Source: Paenibacillus hamazuiensis (GTDB lineage: Bacteria; Bacillota; Bacilli; Paenibacillales; NBRC-103111). Taken from it: a stretch of DNA of 64,000 nucleotides. Positions 63,896 to 64,000 of the stretch are shown here, in pieces. Position 1 is the stretch's first letter. The number at the start of each line of letters is the position of its first letter. The position numbers were made by a program, and so were the translations under genes. The stretch is taken from contig NZ_JALRMO010000001.1 of assembly GCF_023276405.1 (NCBI RefSeq), forward strand, positions 930,001-994,000, given 5' to 3'. A model generated the notes under the pieces. The model had not been told where the DNA came from. It made no database searches and worked only from the letters and a program-made list of their open reading frames with translations.

Positions 63896-64000
63896 ATGCC
63901 CTCCCAATTGTTCAAAGAATTTAAGGAATTCGCCATGAAAGGAAACATCATCGAACTTGCGATCGGAGTTATCGTAGGCGGGGCTTTCGGCAAGGTCGTC
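63896..64000 (+). CDS. mscL: Large-conductance mechanosensitive channel, N-terminal part
   Basis: ATG at 63896 is 8 nt after AAAGGA; an ATG at 63890 is too close to the site. The window ends after 35 codons. [20 protein letters not shown] and [15 protein letters not shown] are the N-terminal helix and first membrane helix of MscL, with the pore-lining [12 protein letters not shown] motif. It is the osmotic emergency valve of the cell membrane. Confidence 0.93.
   Translation, partial: MPSQLFKEFKEFAMKGNIIELAIGVIVGGAFGKVV

Overview
The window looks like a chromosomal segment of a GC-rich, endospore-forming member of the Paenibacillaceae (Paenibacillus- or Cohnella-like). Reasons: strong AGGAGG-type ribosome binding sites with frequent GTG and TTG starts, a GerA-type germination operon, a glycine riboswitch in front of a split glycine decarboxylase (gcvPA/gcvPB), and three carbohydrate ABC importers made only of binding protein plus two permeases. 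No rRNA, tRNA, CRISPR array, phage or intact insertion sequence was seen.

Layout. 1-3668: end of a sugar ABC importer with a GH43 glycosidase. 3725-4930: a 114-bp tandem repeat array between convergent genes. 5038-6357: SRPBCC protein and arylamine N-acetyltransferase (minus). 6578-20675: an eight-gene block coding for a secreted/membrane protein, an ABC-2 exporter (ATPase and permease), a coiled-coil membrane protein, a MoxR ATPase, a DUF58 protein and two large von Willebrand A (vWA) membrane proteins, broken up by intergenic repeat elements. 21040-23697: a solute-binding lipoprotein gene with an in-frame amber stop, a vanW-family gene, and a frameshifted remnant. 23809-32191: single genes (AlkZ-like winged helix protein, MmyB-type regulator, quinone oxidoreductase, UPF0173 hydrolase, SDR, MocR-type regulator, DUF1801, an AT-rich orphan). 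32276-37120: glycine cleavage system, with gcvT-gcvPA-gcvPB behind a tandem glycine riboswitch and gcvH divergent. 37287-42531: germination operon with two B-type permeases. 42636-49526: DeoR regulator, then an AraC-type membrane sensor divergent from an LplB/YtcP/LipO-type importer. 49621-51967: a broken gene and a GMC oxidoreductase. 52097-57739: hybrid sensor kinase, alpha/beta hydrolase and a divergent WYL regulator around a perfect palindrome, and a P-loop kinase. 58003-61074: third sugar importer. 61597-64000: MATE exporter, DUF4188 protein and the start of mscL.

How the genes work together. The three importers have no ATPase gene here, so they probably share one encoded elsewhere (MsmX/MsmK type). 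The MoxR/DUF58/vWA genes are translationally coupled and resemble MoxR-vWA chaperone modules; their pairing with an exporter and a secreted membrane protein suggests an envelope function that I cannot specify. The least explained non-coding features are the 114-bp array, the ~190-bp dispersed element on both sides of the moxR-vWA block, and the paired covarying hairpins near 61.3 kb. All functional assignments come from reading motifs and family resemblance; no database search was run.
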